This document shows positions 21,671-29,024 of a stretch of DNA of 64,000 nt, in pieces. The stretch's first letter is position 1, and the number at the start of each line of letters is the position of its first letter. The stretch is taken from positions 124,001 to 188,000 of the forward strand of contig NZ_NFJK01000004.1 in the NCBI RefSeq assembly GCF_002159845.1, in the 5' to 3' direction. The stretch comes from Anaeromassilibacillus sp. An250 (lineage in GTDB: Bacteria; Bacillota; Clostridia; Oscillospirales; Acutalibacteraceae). The notes under the pieces are model-generated. The model worked only from the letters and a program-made list of their open reading frames with translations. It was not told the DNA's origin and ran no database searches. Made by a program: the position numbers and the translations under genes.

Positions 21671-21714
21671 CTGCTTCACCGCAATTCCCCATCTTCCCAA
21701 TCGAATTCACAAAC
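21671..21714 (-). pseudogene. Relic of the 66-residue backbone gene
   Basis: Leftwards this reads EFDWEDGEL then stop, similar to the last residues of the small gene at 34303-34503 (SEFNLREWEIAAE), with matching DNA such as CCGCAATT and CCCAT. It appears to be a decayed 3' end and another sign that backbone pieces are scattered among the cargo. Confidence 0.35.
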
Positions 21715-21766
21715 ACCAGAAGGAGCCCTGTGTGCCGGGGCCGCATTACCGGCGGAGAAATAAAAG

Positions 21767-21800
21767 AAGCGCACAGCGGAAGAAGATCCGTTGTGCGCTT
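21767..21800 (-). terminator. Terminator of winged-helix copy 2
   Basis: Same AAGCGCACAGCGGA / TCCGTTGTGCGCTT hairpin as copies 1 and 3. Confidence 0.85.
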
Positions 21801-21803
21801 GCT

Positions 21804-22223
21804 TTATTTTAGTGAGGTGCCTGGGACAACGAATTTGTAGCCGTGGCCCCTCACCGTTTCGATGATACCGGCGCCCAGCTTGCGGCGGAGCTTGTAGACC
21901 ATGCTGGAAATCCCTGTCCAGCTGGCATCGTAGGAGTCCGCAGCGACGGCCTCGTAGATCTGGCGGGCGGTGAACACCTGCCCTGGCCGGCGGGCCAGCA
22001 GGAGCAGAATATCAAACTCCATCGGCGTAAGGTCCACCGCCTGGCCGGACTGCCACACCAGCCTGCGCTGCGGGTCGATTTGCAACGAGCCAAAGAGCAG
22101 CGGTGCGTCTGCGGAGGCGGCCATTATGGGGAAGTTTGAAATGGCGTAAATGGCCGATATTACTTTGTTATAAAGGGCTTCTTCATCGTCCCTAAAGGAT
22201 AGAATTATAAACTTCCCATGCAG
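21804..22223 (-). CDS. Winged-helix regulator, tail-gene copy 2
   Basis: About 139 residues, with the same OmpR-type winged helix as the copies at 17773 and 28458 and an N-terminal 35 residues (GKFIILSFRDDEEAL) close to copy 3 but different from copy 1. GGAGGTGAG is followed by CTG at 22223 where copy 3 has TTG, so a rare CTG start is likely; an in-frame ATG at 22238 lies before the ribosome site. There is no receiver domain. It is the last gene of the operon with the permease-peptidase fusion. Confidence 0.82.
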   Translation of the reverse strand: MHGKFIILSFRDDEEALYNKVISAIYAISNFPIMAASADAPLLFGSLQIDPQRRLVWQSGQAVDLTPMEFDILLLLARRPGQVFTARQIYEAVAADSYDASWTGISSMVYKLRRKLGAGIIETVRGHGYKFVVPGTSLK

Positions 22224-22256
22224 CTCACCTCCAATCATTCAATTTCTCCCCGTTTC

Positions 22257-22967
22257 TTATCGTTTGGATCGTGCGGGGCGAACCATCAACAGGACGATGC
22301 CCGTGGCCAACAGTATGCACTGAACGATCAGAACTGCGGCCGGCATAGAGAAGGCGGGGTCTAAGGTACCAAGTGCTAGAGGGTACTTGCTGAAAAAATG
22401 TCCGTTCCAGATTCCCAGGGCGTCGGGCAGCGGCAAGGCCATACACAGGAAGGGTACCGCCATCCACACATACACCAGCCAGGGCCGGATCTGCCCCAAC
22501 AGCCAGCCGCTCCCCAGTGCGAACACAAGGGCGGGCAGAAGGGTCGCCAGGGCCGGGAGCAGGAGACTGCCCCAGCCGTACCAGCCAAACATGCGGCCGT
22601 AGAACACTGCCGCCTCTCCCATGCACAGCAGACTCAGCAGCACACCGCCCGTCAGGGCTGCGGCGCACCGGACCAAAGCATACTGCTTGGGCGGCATCGG
22701 TGTAGCATCCATGAGAACTGCCGCCCGCCGGGCTTTGGGCGAGGTATAGAAGGTCAGAAAGAACAGCATTCCGATCCACAGCAAGGGCAGCATTCGGGAA
22801 AGATAATCTCCAAAGCTCCAGGGGGAGAAGGGGGCGGTGTGGGATACCCCCAGGATGGTTACGGCATGGAGTACCAGCGCCCCGTAGAGAAGCAGCACAA
22901 CCGCCAGCCCGATAAAAAACTTGTTCCACAGCAGCCTGCGGCATTCATATCGAAAAATCTTACTCAA
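22257..22967 (-). CDS. ABC-2 type membrane protein, second permease
   Basis: The 236-residue protein has about six membrane helices (first: FFIGLAVVLLLYGALVL; last: AAVLIVQCILLATGIVLLMV) and the cytoplasmic start MSKIFRYECRRLLW that is typical for ABC-2 type permeases. Its start overlaps the end of the upstream permease-peptidase gene by eight bases. With that protein and the ATPase at 25140 it forms one transporter. Substrate unknown. Confidence 0.78.
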   Translation of the reverse strand: MSKIFRYECRRLLWNKFFIGLAVVLLLYGALVLHAVTILGVSHTAPFSPWSFGDYLSRMLPLLWIGMLFFLTFYTSPKARRAAVLMDATPMPPKQYALVRCAAALTGGVLLSLLCMGEAAVFYGRMFGWYGWGSLLLPALATLLPALVFALGSGWLLGQIRPWLVYVWMAVPFLCMALPLPDALGIWNGHFFSKYPLALGTLDPAFSMPAAVLIVQCILLATGIVLLMVRPARSKR

Positions 22968-25143
22968 GGTTCAAATCCTCCTCCGTCAGCCCGCAGGCAT
23001 CTAAAAATTCTTGGTAGGTCAGATAGGGATACATGGGGTCCAGTTCCCGGTTGAACAGGTCATGGAGAATCTGATCCATAGCTTCCTCGCCACCCACCAG
23101 CTGCTCCGCTTTCCAAATTTTCAGGGGCATCTCATTGTACTGCCGAACCTGAGACAGACTGTTGGAGATGGCAAGCTGCACCTGCTCCGGCAGCATCTCC
23201 AGATACTTAGGATTGCGCACATAGAAGTTCAGGTAGTAGTCGTCCACCGTCTGTTGCCACTGATCTATATAATGCTCCCGGGCGTAGTCCTCGCCGTACA
23301 GTTCCTTGACGATGCGGTAGGTGGTGTAGACGGTCAGGCCCTCGGCAGACCAGGGGCTGGTGGAATCGGAGGTATCAAACATGTTTCCCAGGCCCCACCA
23401 CTGATGGACCAGCTCGTGGATCATGACCTCACCGGCGCCGCCGCCTTTTTCGGCGTTCCCCAGGTTGGCGATGGTGAAGTCCGCCTCGTCCAGCAGGCTG
23501 GCCCCGCCCACGGCGTAGCCGCCGCCGGCCACCCGGCTCTGGATGAGCTTCAGGGTTTCGCCGGCGCCGAAGGAGAGTGAGCCATAATGCTCGGTGCAGT
23601 AGTCCACCACTTCCTTCACCGCGTCCACGGCTTTGGCAGCCTCCATGACGGCCTGATGCTTGCGGCCGTAGTAGAATTCGATGGTCATGCCCCCGGCCTC
23701 GATCTGCTCACAAATATAGTCACCGGCATACAGAATGCCGCCGGCGCTGTTGGCCTCATAGCGCCAGGTCCTGGTGCCGTCCTCATTCTCTGATATGACC
23801 TCCGCCTCGCTGGAACTGAAGGGAATGGCAATCATAGAGGCGGGCAGGGTGATCTCAATCGTCGTGGGATAGCCCGCCTCTCCGGGCATAACATTCATCA
23901 CCCGGGGCGAGAGGGCCGAGTTCTCCAGGCAGAGGTATTCCCGGCTCAGCTCCTTGCCGCCCTGCATGGTGGGCAGGCTCTCCTGGGGGAATCCGCTGTA
24001 CTCCATGGTCAGCTCCACCTCCTCCTCGGCGGGAATGGTGACTTCCAGCCGGGCCTCGTTGTACTCCTGGTAGTCGCTCACCGTGAAGGGAACATCGGCG
24101 CCATTGGCTTTCACATTGGAGATCGTGTACCCCGGGTTGATGCCGAAGGAGACGCTCTGCTCCTGGCCGGAAGTGTTCTGGAACTGGTAGGAGGCCCGGC
24201 CCGTTACGGTGCCGGCATCGGTGTCCGGAAACACCTGAGCGGTGCGGCGGACAAAAGTGACGCCCTCGGCATAGGGGATCTCATAGAAGGACATCACCGT
24301 TAAATCCGGGTTGCTGCGGTCGATAAAGGGCTGGGCGGCATAGGCGGTGCCGGAACAGGCCAGCAGTGCCAGGGCGATCACCGGGCGGTAGAGCCGCCGG
24401 GTACTCCGTGCAAGGGAGCCAAACACGCCCTTCCCATATTGCCGGATGCAGAGATAGGAGACTGTCCAAACTCCAGCCAGTGTAAGGAGCCAGGTGAAGC
24501 GCATCCAGGCTACCGACCGAAACACACGGAAGTTGGAGAAGTCATCGGACAAAGCCCACACGCAGGGATTGAGCCAGCATAACTGCCAGTCCGACGCCCA
24601 CACCGTCAGGCTCAAGGCGCAGAAGGCGATAAACAGGACGATGGACAGATCCGCCCGGCGGGTGAACTGGTAGGCTGCGGCCGCCGCCAGGACGCCCAGG
24701 GGCAGCGCCAGCCCCATGAGCAGCAAATAGGCCAGCACATAGTTCGCACCGGTGAACACAGAGCCGATCAGCCCCGCACTGATGGGCAGCCAAACCAGCA
24801 TCGTGAGGCCCACCGTCAGCACCGCCGCGGTCAACAGGGCCAACAGGCGGGTCAGGGCGGTGGTCAGAGGGGACACCACCGCGTCGGTGAGAATGTCCAC
24901 CCGGCTGCGGCAGGCCCTGTCCAGCTCAAAGATGGTCAGCAGGCCGAAGAGGATGGCGCCGGCCACACCGCCGGCAATCGCGGGGTTTGCTAGATACATG
25001 GAGAGCATGGTGGTAGATGTGGCGGGCTTGTAGAGCACCAGCCCCAACACCGGGGAGAGAACCGTCAAAGCCATCGTCAGCCAGGTCAGGCGGCTTTGCA
25101 GTAGCCGCTTTAGTTCCAGGGGAAAGAGCCGCATTGTCTTCAT
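22960..25143 (-). CDS. ABC-2 permease fused to an M1-type metallopeptidase
   Basis: The 727-residue protein combines about seven membrane helices (residues 15-275, such as WLTMALTVLSPVLGLVLY and VAGAILFGLLTIFELD) with an extracytoplasmic half. That half has the M1 peptidase beta domain (PDTDAGTVTGRASYQFQNTS) and the zinc site MIHELVHQWWGLGN (HELVH at 576-580) with a downstream Glu in SAEGL. M1 enzymes are aminopeptidases; joined to an ABC permease they occur in Firmicutes, and may trim or sense peptides at the membrane surface. The gene overlaps the ATPase gene by four bases. Zinc ligands are intact, so the peptidase is probably active. Peptide-toxin resistance is the likely theme, by context. 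Confidence 0.85.
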   Translation of the reverse strand: MKTMRLFPLELKRLLQSRLTWLTMALTVLSPVLGLVLYKPATSTTMLSMYLANPAIAGGVAGAILFGLLTIFELDRACRSRVDILTDAVVSPLTTALTRLLALLTAAVLTVGLTMLVWLPISAGLIGSVFTGANYVLAYLLLMGLALPLGVLAAAAAYQFTRRADLSIVLFIAFCALSLTVWASDWQLCWLNPCVWALSDDFSNFRVFRSVAWMRFTWLLTLAGVWTVSYLCIRQYGKGVFGSLARSTRRLYRPVIALALLACSGTAYAAQPFIDRSNPDLTVMSFYEIPYAEGVTFVRRTAQVFPDTDAGTVTGRASYQFQNTSGQEQSVSFGINPGYTISNVKANGADVPFTVSDYQEYNEARLEVTIPAEEEVELTMEYSGFPQESLPTMQGGKELSREYLCLENSALSPRVMNVMPGEAGYPTTIEITLPASMIAIPFSSSEAEVISENEDGTRTWRYEANSAGGILYAGDYICEQIEAGGMTIEFYYGRKHQAVMEAAKAVDAVKEVVDYCTEHYGSLSFGAGETLKLIQSRVAGGGYAVGGASLLDEADFTIANLGNAEKGGGAGEVMIHELVHQWWGLGNMFDTSDSTSPWSAEGLTVYTTYRIVKELYGEDYAREHYIDQWQQTVDDYYLNFYVRNPKYLEMLPEQVQLAISNSLSQVRQYNEMPLKIWKAEQLVGGEEAMDQILHDLFNRELDPMYPYLTYQEFLDACGLTEEDLNLE

Positions 25144-26000
25144 TGTGCCGCCTCCCTGGAGATCAGATAGAGGTAAGCGTCCTCCAAAGAGGGCTCCTCC
25201 GCCTGGGCATAGGACGGCAGCTTGTCTGCCACCGCACGGCAGCGGATGCCCTGGCTGGTGTTTACCCGGGCGGTGATGTGCAGCCCCTGCTCCAGCGTCT
25301 CATCCTTCTCCCAAAAGACGCCCACATGGCCGGTAGCCGACTGGATCAACTGCTCCGGCGTGCCGGTGAACAGGATGGTTCCATGATGGATGACGACGAT
25401 CTGGTCGCATACAGACTGTACATCCTCAATGATGTGAGTGGAGAGCAGTAACAGATGCTCCTCCGCTGTACGGGAGAACAGATTGCGAAAGTGGATGCGC
25501 TCCTCCGGGTCCAGTCCCACCGTAGGCTCGTCAAAAATCAGGAAGGGGGGATTCCCCAGCAGAGCTTGCGCAATGCCTACCCGCTGGCGTTGGCCGCCGG
25601 AGAGGGTGCGGATTTTGGATTTTGCCTTTTCTTCCAAATTGACCGCCTGGATGGTTTTCTGGATTGCAGTTTTGGGGTTCGCAATCCCCTTGAGGGCAGC
25701 CATGTAGTCTAAAAATTGGGTGACAGTCAGCTCGTCAAACAAGCCGAAGTCCTGGGGAAGATAGCCAAGGCTGGCCTTCAGATGACTCTCGGCCTTGCTT
25801 AACGGCATCCTGTCCACTAGGATATTCCCCTCGGTGGGCTGCAAGGCCGCCACCAACAGCTTCATCAGGGTGGATTTGCCAGCCCCGTTGGGGCCCAGCA
25901 GGCCGATGAGGCTGGGGGATTTTAACTCCAGGTTCAGCCCCTTTAAGGCCTGCTTCCCGCTGGGGTAGGTCATACTGACATTTTGAATCTTGATTTCCAT
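25140..26000 (-). CDS. ABC transporter ATPase of the permease-peptidase system
   Basis: The 286-residue ATPase has Walker A GPNGAGKST, Q-loop YLPQDFGLFDELTV, signature LSGGQRQR, Walker B FLIFDEPTVGLDP and H-loop STH, followed by a C-terminal extension of about 70 residues common in CcmA/DrrA-type proteins. ATG 26000 follows GAAAGGAATCC. It is the first gene of the ABC operon, with the histidine kinase operon ending upstream behind a strong terminator, so it has its own promoter in 26001-26130, which I cannot pin down. Confidence 0.92.
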   Translation of the reverse strand: MEIKIQNVSMTYPSGKQALKGLNLELKSPSLIGLLGPNGAGKSTLMKLLVAALQPTEGNILVDRMPLSKAESHLKASLGYLPQDFGLFDELTVTQFLDYMAALKGIANPKTAIQKTIQAVNLEEKAKSKIRTLSGGQRQRVGIAQALLGNPPFLIFDEPTVGLDPEERIHFRNLFSRTAEEHLLLLSTHIIEDVQSVCDQIVVIHHGTILFTGTPEQLIQSATGHVGVFWEKDETLEQGLHITARVNTSQGIRCRAVADKLPSYAQAEEPSLEDAYLYLISREAAQ

Positions 26001-26130
26001 ATTGTCGGATTCCTTTCTGCTTGGGATGAGGAAAGAATACCAGAGCAATATGGAGTGAAGATGGAGGAAATTTGTGATTTGTATGGAGATTGCTATATGA
26101 TTCAGCTTATGGCCTTATCTGACCTGCACA

Positions 26131-26170
26131 AGAATGGGGACAGGAGTGAAAAGCTCCTGTCCCCATTCTT
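26131..26170 (-). terminator. Terminator of the kinase operon
   Basis: AGAATGGGGACAGGAG and CTCCTGTCCCCATTCT form a perfect 16-bp stem around a seven-base loop just after the kinase gene. Confidence 0.9.
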
Positions 26171-26197
26171 TCACACATATTCACTTAGTATATACCG

Positions 26198-27700
26198 TCA
26201 ATCACGCAGGGCCGGCTCATCGACGGGAAAGATTATTTGAGCCCGCACTCCATCTGCTGTATTCTCAATGGTATATGTTGCCCCGTGACGGTCCAGGATC
26301 ATTTTCACCAGATACAGTCCCAGCCCACTGCCGCCAGTAGCGCGGTTCCGGGAACCTTCCGCCCGGTAGAAGGCTTCAAACAGATGGGGCAGGGCCTCCT
26401 CACTGATCTGAACCCCGGTGTTCTCCACCGTCAGGGTCGGTCGGCCATCCAGAAGGCCGCACCAAACTCGTACCTCCGCTCCATCCGGGGAGTAGAGGGA
26501 TGCATTGGAAAGCAGATTGCCTGCCGTCCGCCCCAGCAACGAGGCGTCCCCAGTGACAACGGTTCCCGGTGTCAGGCCTTTTACCAGACGCTGACCTCTT
26601 TGTTCCAAAAGAGGCATATCCAGGGCCAACTGGCGCTCCATGAGGGCGGACAGATCCACCGGCTCCCGTTTTACAGCCACAGATCCACTCTCCATACGGG
26701 AGATAGCCAGCATCTCCTGCACCAGATTTTCCATCCGTCCTGTTACCTGAAGAGAGCGAAGCAGGTACTTGTCCCGATCCTGGTAGATGCCCACAACCTC
26801 CAGCATACCTGAGAGCTGTCCTTTCAGGATGGTCACTGGAGTTTTCAATTCGTGAGAGGCGGCGTTGAAGAAGGCCATCCGCTGGCGGTCCAGCTCTCGT
26901 TCCCGTTCCACCTCTCCCCGGAGGGCCTGGTTGGCGCTCTCCAGGTCGGTAAGAGCAGTATCCAACCGGCGGGCCAGCTGATCCAGGCTGCGGCCCAGCT
27001 TACCGATCTCGTCCCTGCGCTTTTCTCCACATTCCCAGTGGAAGTCCAGCTCTGCCATTTTCCCGGCGATGCCGCTCATGCGCACGATAGGCCGAGTGAT
27101 ATATCGGGAGTAAATAAATGCGCACAGCAGAGAAAACACCAATAACACCACCAAAAGCCAAGGGGCTATCTGAATCAGCGCCCGCACCGCCAGGTTTTCC
27201 ACTTCAATCCGTGGGGTGACATAGAGGGTATAGCTCTCGTTCTGGCCGGCAAACACTACCTCGGCGGTAATGGTAGCCTGCTCCGACATGGTGACCGCTA
27301 CCGTATCGCCTTCCCGAATGTCCTGGCTGTGATAACTGACGGCGCTTTCCTGCTCTGAGGTGGTGACAATCATAGTATCATCTTCATACACAGCCTGAAC
27401 CGTCAGCTTGGCCCCTGTGTCCACCAGGCGCCCGTCCGGTCCCACCAGCATGGCGTTGGCCCCGGAGGTAAGTACAAAGTCATCCAGCAGCTCGCCACAG
27501 TCCGCAGGAGTCGTCTCTGCCAGTTTCCCCACCAGGGTATCCACCTGAGCGGTAAGGTCATCATTTACTACGGCGGTATAGGTGCTGGGGGAGGCCCAGG
27601 CGATAAAGCTGAAGGTGATCGCCCCGGCCGCGAGCAGGACGCCGGCGGTAATGAGAAAGATTCGGGCTGTCAGGCTTTCAGCGATCCTCTTTCGCAGCAC
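26198..27700 (-). CDS. Sensor histidine kinase of the permease-peptidase system
   Basis: The 500-residue kinase has two membrane helices (about residues 12-32 and 172-193) around a 140-residue outside domain, a HAMP domain (SRYITRPIVRMSGIAGKMAE), H-box FFNAASHELKTPVTIL, N-box TAGNLLSNASLYSPDG and G-box GGSGLGLYLV. The overlap with the regulator gene (22 bases) shows they work as a pair. It reads the outside for a signal, probably a peptide or envelope stress, and controls the adjacent ABC operon, which lies just downstream in the same direction. Confidence 0.92.
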   Translation of the reverse strand: MLRKRIAESLTARIFLITAGVLLAAGAITFSFIAWASPSTYTAVVNDDLTAQVDTLVGKLAETTPADCGELLDDFVLTSGANAMLVGPDGRLVDTGAKLTVQAVYEDDTMIVTTSEQESAVSYHSQDIREGDTVAVTMSEQATITAEVVFAGQNESYTLYVTPRIEVENLAVRALIQIAPWLLVVLLVFSLLCAFIYSRYITRPIVRMSGIAGKMAELDFHWECGEKRRDEIGKLGRSLDQLARRLDTALTDLESANQALRGEVERERELDRQRMAFFNAASHELKTPVTILKGQLSGMLEVVGIYQDRDKYLLRSLQVTGRMENLVQEMLAISRMESGSVAVKREPVDLSALMERQLALDMPLLEQRGQRLVKGLTPGTVVTGDASLLGRTAGNLLSNASLYSPDGAEVRVWCGLLDGRPTLTVENTGVQISEEALPHLFEAFYRAEGSRNRATGGSGLGLYLVKMILDRHGATYTIENTADGVRAQIIFPVDEPALRD

Positions 27701-28346
27701 GGTAGCCCACCCCCCTTACAGTATCAATGTAGTTCCGCCCCAGCTTGTGGCGGAGGTTTTTGATGTGGCTGTCCACCACCCGTTCATCTCCATAGAAGTC
27801 ATAGCCCCACAGTTTCGCAAGCAGCATCTCCCGGGTGAACACCCGGCCCGGCGCAGCCAAAAAGGTGTGGAGCAGTTCAAACTCCCGGGCGGTCAGATCC
27901 AAGAGCCGGCCATCCAGCAGGGCCTCCCGGGTATCCAGGTCCAAAGTCAAATCCCGGTAGCGCAGGCGGCTATCCTCCCCAGTGTTTCCACGGCGGCGAA
28001 GGATGACCCGGATCTTTTCCAGCAGCACCGGCATAGAGAAGGGCTTGGTCACATAGTCGTCGATGTCCATGCCGAAGCCCCGGAGCTGCGATTCTTCCCC
28101 GTCCAGGGCGGTGAGCATCAAAATGGGGATCTGTGACTGCTGGCGAATCAGCTCGCAGACCCCAAAGCCGTCGATCTTCGGGAGCATAAGGTCCAACAAA
28201 ACCAGGTCGAAAGGCTGTCCCCCAAACAGGGCCAGAGCTGCCACGCCATCCCCGGCCACGGCGGTCTGATAACCGGCATCTTCCAGGTAGGCGCGTAGCA
28301 ACTCCTGGATGTCCGGCTCGTCTTCAACAATTAGAATGCGTTTCAT
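27678..28346 (-). CDS. OmpR-family response regulator
   Basis: The 222-residue protein has receiver motifs LIVEDEPDIQ, phosphoacceptor LVLLDLMLP, MLTALDG and VTKPF, and an OmpR winged helix (LTAREFELLHTFLAAPGRVF, RVVDSHIKNLRHKLG, DTVRGVGYRA). In its upstream region TATCATGG occurs twice (28369-28376 and 28388-28395), 19 bases apart, which could be its own binding site. It pairs with the kinase at 26198 and is the most plausible controller of the ABC/peptidase operon; the Bce-like transporter further upstream has no regulator of its own and could share it. Confidence 0.92.
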   Translation of the reverse strand: MKRILIVEDEPDIQELLRAYLEDAGYQTAVAGDGVAALALFGGQPFDLVLLDLMLPKIDGFGVCELIRQQSQIPILMLTALDGEESQLRGFGMDIDDYVTKPFSMPVLLEKIRVILRRRGNTGEDSRLRYRDLTLDLDTREALLDGRLLDLTAREFELLHTFLAAPGRVFTREMLLAKLWGYDFYGDERVVDSHIKNLRHKLGRNYIDTVRGVGYRAAKEDR

Positions 28347-28368
28347 TAGTAATCACCCAATCGAAGTA

Positions 28369-28395
28369 TATCATGGGATTGTGAATTTATCATGG
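28369..28395. promoter_or_regulatory. Tandem repeat in response-regulator promoter
   Basis: Two copies of TATCATGG, 19 bases apart (about two helix turns), overlap the likely -10 box TATACT read leftwards. Autoregulation is inferred. Confidence 0.4.
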
Positions 28396-28420
28396 AGAAA
28401 AGAAAGTAACCATCAAAAAG

Positions 28421-28454
28421 AAGCGCACAGCGGAAGCAGATCCGTTGTGCGCTT
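28421..28454 (-). terminator. Terminator of winged-helix copy 3
   Basis: Same AAGCGCACAGCGGA / TCCGTTGTGCGCTT stem as for copies 1 and 2. Confidence 0.85.
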
Positions 28455-28457
28455 ACT

Positions 28458-28877
28458 CTATTTAGATGAAATGCTTAGGGCAACGAATTTGTACCCATGA
28501 CCCCGGACGGTTTCGATGATACTGGCGCCCAGTTTGCGCCGGAGCTTGTAGACCATGCTGGAGATCCCTGTCCAGCTGGCATCAAAGGAGTCCGCCGCAA
28601 TAGCTTCATAGATCTGGCGGGCGGTGAACACCTGCCCTGGCCGGCGGGCCAGCAGGAGCAGAATATCAAACTCCATCGGCGTAAGGTCCACCGCCTGGCC
28701 GGACTGCCACACCAGCCTGCGCTGAGGGTCGATTTGCAGAGAGCCAAAGAGCAGCGGCGCGTCTGCGGAGGCGGCCACCGTGGACAAGTCTGCGACTGAA
28801 GCAAGGGCCGATATTGCTTTGCTAAAAAGGGCTTTTTCATCGTCCCTAAACGATAGAATTATAAACTTCCCAAGCAA
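28458..28877 (-). CDS. Winged-helix regulator, tail-gene copy 3
   Basis: The 139-residue protein repeats the design of copies 1 and 2: 35 variable N-terminal residues (LGKFIILSFRDDEKALFSKA) and a nearly constant OmpR-type winged helix. Only the last six residues differ (ALSISSK against VPGTSLK). The start is TTG 28877 behind GGAGGTGAG. It is the final gene of the Bce-like ABC operon. The repeated presence behind three unrelated transporters suggests a portable regulator or a recombination handle. Confidence 0.84.
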   Translation of the reverse strand: MLGKFIILSFRDDEKALFSKAISALASVADLSTVAASADAPLLFGSLQIDPQRRLVWQSGQAVDLTPMEFDILLLLARRPGQVFTARQIYEAIAADSFDASWTGISSMVYKLRRKLGASIIETVRGHGYKFVALSISSK

Positions 28878-29024
28878 CTCACCTCCAAATACTTAAATTC
28901 CTGAAATCGCCTTTGTCACGCTAAACCCTAATTTGCTAATCCTTTATTGACAAGCAAAATACAATTTTTCGCTAACATCAATATCCCAGATCATATAATA
29001 CCGTTCCTTTCAACAATCTCTATC

